IMG/VR virus record: IMGVR_UViG_3300042864_002261
Span: 1-38,785 of that record
Direction: 5' to 3' (one strand)
Length of the DNA stretch: 38,785 bases
Origin: a virus
Shown here: positions 37,482 through 38,785 of the stretch, piece by piece
Layout of the letters: each line of letters starts with the position of its first letter
Position numbering within the stretch: the first letter of the stretch is position 1
The notes under the pieces: model-generated
Told to the model about the DNA's origin: nothing
Databases searched by the model: none
The model's input: only the letters and a program-made list of their open reading frames with translations
Made by a program: the position numbers and the translations under genes

Positions 37482-38732
37482 TTATAAGTTAAATCTTGTT
37501 TTATAGTGACTGTAGTTTTGAGAAACTTCATCTGCACTAAGTGCTCGATTATACATTTTTACAACGCTTATTTGTTTATTTGTAAATTCTCCTCCCCATC
37601 CCCAACCAATATTCATTTGAGTTTCTGGAAAATTACTAGAAAATCCCCCAACTGAACCCTTGACGCTTCCATTTAAATATGCAAAGGCTACGCCGCTTTC
37701 TCTCACCAATACGACATGATTCCATTGATTTAGCGATAGTGTCCAACCTGGAGTCTGTCCATAGGTTGTAAAATTTTCATCATAATAATAAATTACACCA
37801 TCTGAAACATTTGCCTTTAATGCAAATCTTCGCTGATCTGAAAGTGCTACCATATGAGTATAGTTTGAAAATGAAGCGGGTCTAATCATAACTTCGGCCG
37901 TAAAGTCCCCTTCGCCAAATGCAAGAGCTGGAATTGAAGAAACTGAAATATAATCATCTGTCCCATCAAAGGTTAATCCTCCATTACTATCATATGAAAT
38001 ATTTGATAAACTTATCGTACCATTTCCGGTTAAGTCTAAAAGACCTTGCGTACTGGTTCGAGTTGTACCCTCATCAATAAATTGTCTAGGCGGACGGATA
38101 GTTGTTCCAGGGACAATGCTAACCGCTGCAACTGATACTTTATTTCTGCCATAATATTCATAGTGCCACATTCCACAGAATCCAGTTGCTGCTTCTGGGT
38201 GAGTAGTAAATGTATTCCAGGCGTGGTACCATCCATCTCCTAAATGAGTTCGCAATCCGTCTGTATGGACACCAAATTCAGTAATATAACTACCGTTTGC
38301 TCGATATTCATAGTGGTACATATAATTTGGATGAGTATACCCAGTTTCACTCTTATAAATTATTTGATAAGTATAAGTAGTATTAGGTAACCATGTAAAA
38401 CTACCCCAACCATTGGAAACATAATTAAATATGTTTGGGCAACAGTTATAGTTTCCGTTTGTACCATATCCATCATATTCATTATAGATCTCAATACTTT
38501 CTACTGATCGTACCCCTAAGGTCGGAATAAAAACTGTTTCAGTATAACCGTTTGACCTAAAAATTTTACCATTATCAAAATTTTGGGTGCTTGGCCCGCT
38601 GTATGATCGGTTTGGGCCAAACGCATAATTTTGGCCAGGAGCTCCACGATAGGAATTATCCATGTCACCCGTATCATATGCAAATACTAATCCTGTGCTT
38701 GCCGATTTTCCAAATCCTTGTGCAATTGCCAT
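37482..38732 (-). CDS. LamG / concanavalin A-like adhesin, probable tail-fibre protein
   Basis: 416 aa. The N-terminal 210 residues (MAIAQGFGKSASTGLVFAYDT...GAPGQN) form a beta-rich domain common to such proteins. Residues about 230-410 are a laminin G-like module: LTFDGTDDYISVSSIPALAFGEGDFTAEVMI, LNQWNHVVLVRESGVAFAYLNG and VKMYNRALSADEVSQNYSHYKTRFNL. LamG modules bind glycans, so a receptor-binding role is likely. A second gene directly upstream ends in the same YKTRFNL, so these adhesins occur in tandem. The two are separated by 1 nt. Confidence 0.85.
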   Translation of the reverse strand: MAIAQGFGKSASTGLVFAYDTGDMDNSYRGAPGQNYAFGPNRSYSGPSTQNFDNGKIFRSNGYTETVFIPTLGVRSVESIEIYNEYDGYGTNGNYNCCPNIFNYVSNGWGSFTWLPNTTYTYQIIYKSETGYTHPNYMYHYEYRANGSYITEFGVHTDGLRTHLGDGWYHAWNTFTTHPEAATGFCGMWHYEYYGRNKVSVAAVSIVPGTTIRPPRQFIDEGTTRTSTQGLLDLTGNGTISLSNISYDSNGGLTFDGTDDYISVSSIPALAFGEGDFTAEVMIRPASFSNYTHMVALSDQRRFALKANVSDGVIYYYDENFTTYGQTPGWTLSLNQWNHVVLVRESGVAFAYLNGSVKGSVGGFSSNFPETQMNIGWGWGGEFTNKQISVVKMYNRALSADEVSQNYSHYKTRFNL

Positions 38733-38733
38733 A

Positions 38734-38785
38734 TTATAAATTAAATCTTGTTTTGTACCCTAAGAAATTATTATAAATTTCAGAA
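38734..38785 (-). CDS. C-terminal end of a second LamG-type adhesin (5' part outside window)
   Basis: The last 16 codons end SEIYNNFLGYKTRFNL, then TAA at 38734-38736. The end YKTRFNL is identical to that of the neighbouring 416-aa LamG protein, and the preceding helix fits LSADEV-type LamG C-termini. It shows a paralogous gene directly upstream. Confidence 0.75.
   Translation of the reverse strand, partial: SEIYNNFLGYKTRFNL

Noticed and set aside
1-38785. CRISPR arrays, insertion sequences and tRNA genes
   Set aside because: I saw no regularly spaced repeats, no transposase or terminal inverted repeats, and no cloverleaf other than the tmRNA ends, reading by eye. A dedicated tRNA search was not possible.

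Overview
This window looks like about 39 kb from a large T4-type contractile-tailed phage of a Bacteroidota (probably flavobacterial) host. The phage assignment rests on a gp17-type large terminase with a likely small terminase just upstream, a gp6-type baseplate wedge protein, tail-tube, gp26 and gp15 look-alikes, a T4-type DNA ligase with its KLDG nucleotidylation motif, and more than a dozen copies of a T4-like late promoter (ATAAATAA). The host assignment rests on a DUF3127 protein, a DUF4494-like protein, a bS21 of Bacteroidota type, a tmRNA whose resume site aligns with flavobacterial ssrA as I remember it, and the near absence of Shine-Dalgarno sequences. The sequence is AT-rich and densely packed, with many TAATG and ATGA overlaps. 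Nearly all genes are on the minus strand, apart from two plus-strand islands at about 2.48-3.73 kb and 33.45-35.50 kb.

Layout. 1-2.4 kb: a nucleotidyltransferase-like gene cut by the window edge, a HAD nucleotidase and a zincless Fpg/Nei glycosylase. 2.5-3.7 kb (plus): an acidic protein and a pair of membrane/coiled-coil proteins that may be spanins. 3.8-5.0 kb: small accessory genes. 5.0-9.0 kb: DNA repair and metabolism (UvsE, DnaQ-type exonuclease, DUF3127 SSB-like protein, guanylate kinase, DNA ligase). 9.0-10.3 kb: an unknown protein, a Nudix hydrolase and bS21. 10.3-15.5 kb: three large proteins of unknown function, probably packaged in the capsid. 15.5-17.5 kb: a GT-B glycosyltransferase and an FkbM methyltransferase. 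17.6-25.5 kb: virion proteins, including one ending in a Hint (intein-like) domain. 25.5-27.1 kb: membrane proteins. 27.1-33.3 kb: ECF-type sigma factor, PhoH, both terminase subunits and gp6. 33.4-35.5 kb (plus): tmRNA, a gp15-like protein and a second nucleotidyltransferase. 35.5-38.8 kb: a tube-like protein, small structural proteins and LamG adhesins in tandem.

Most notable signals. (1) At least seven proteins of unrelated function share a short N-terminal peptide that resembles the T4 capsid-targeting sequence MKTYQEFIAE and its (L/I)xE protease site. This predicts a set of enzymes and large proteins packaged in the head and delivered with the DNA. The 858-aa member carries a second, internal copy. 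(2) A tmRNA gene encodes an unusually long 23-residue tag ending in AVAA. (3) bS21, the tmRNA and SD-less genes together suggest control over host translation. (4) Two promoter classes fall on different gene groups, and the phage carries its own sigma factor. No homology searches could be run. Family names come from recognised motifs and remembered family sequences.
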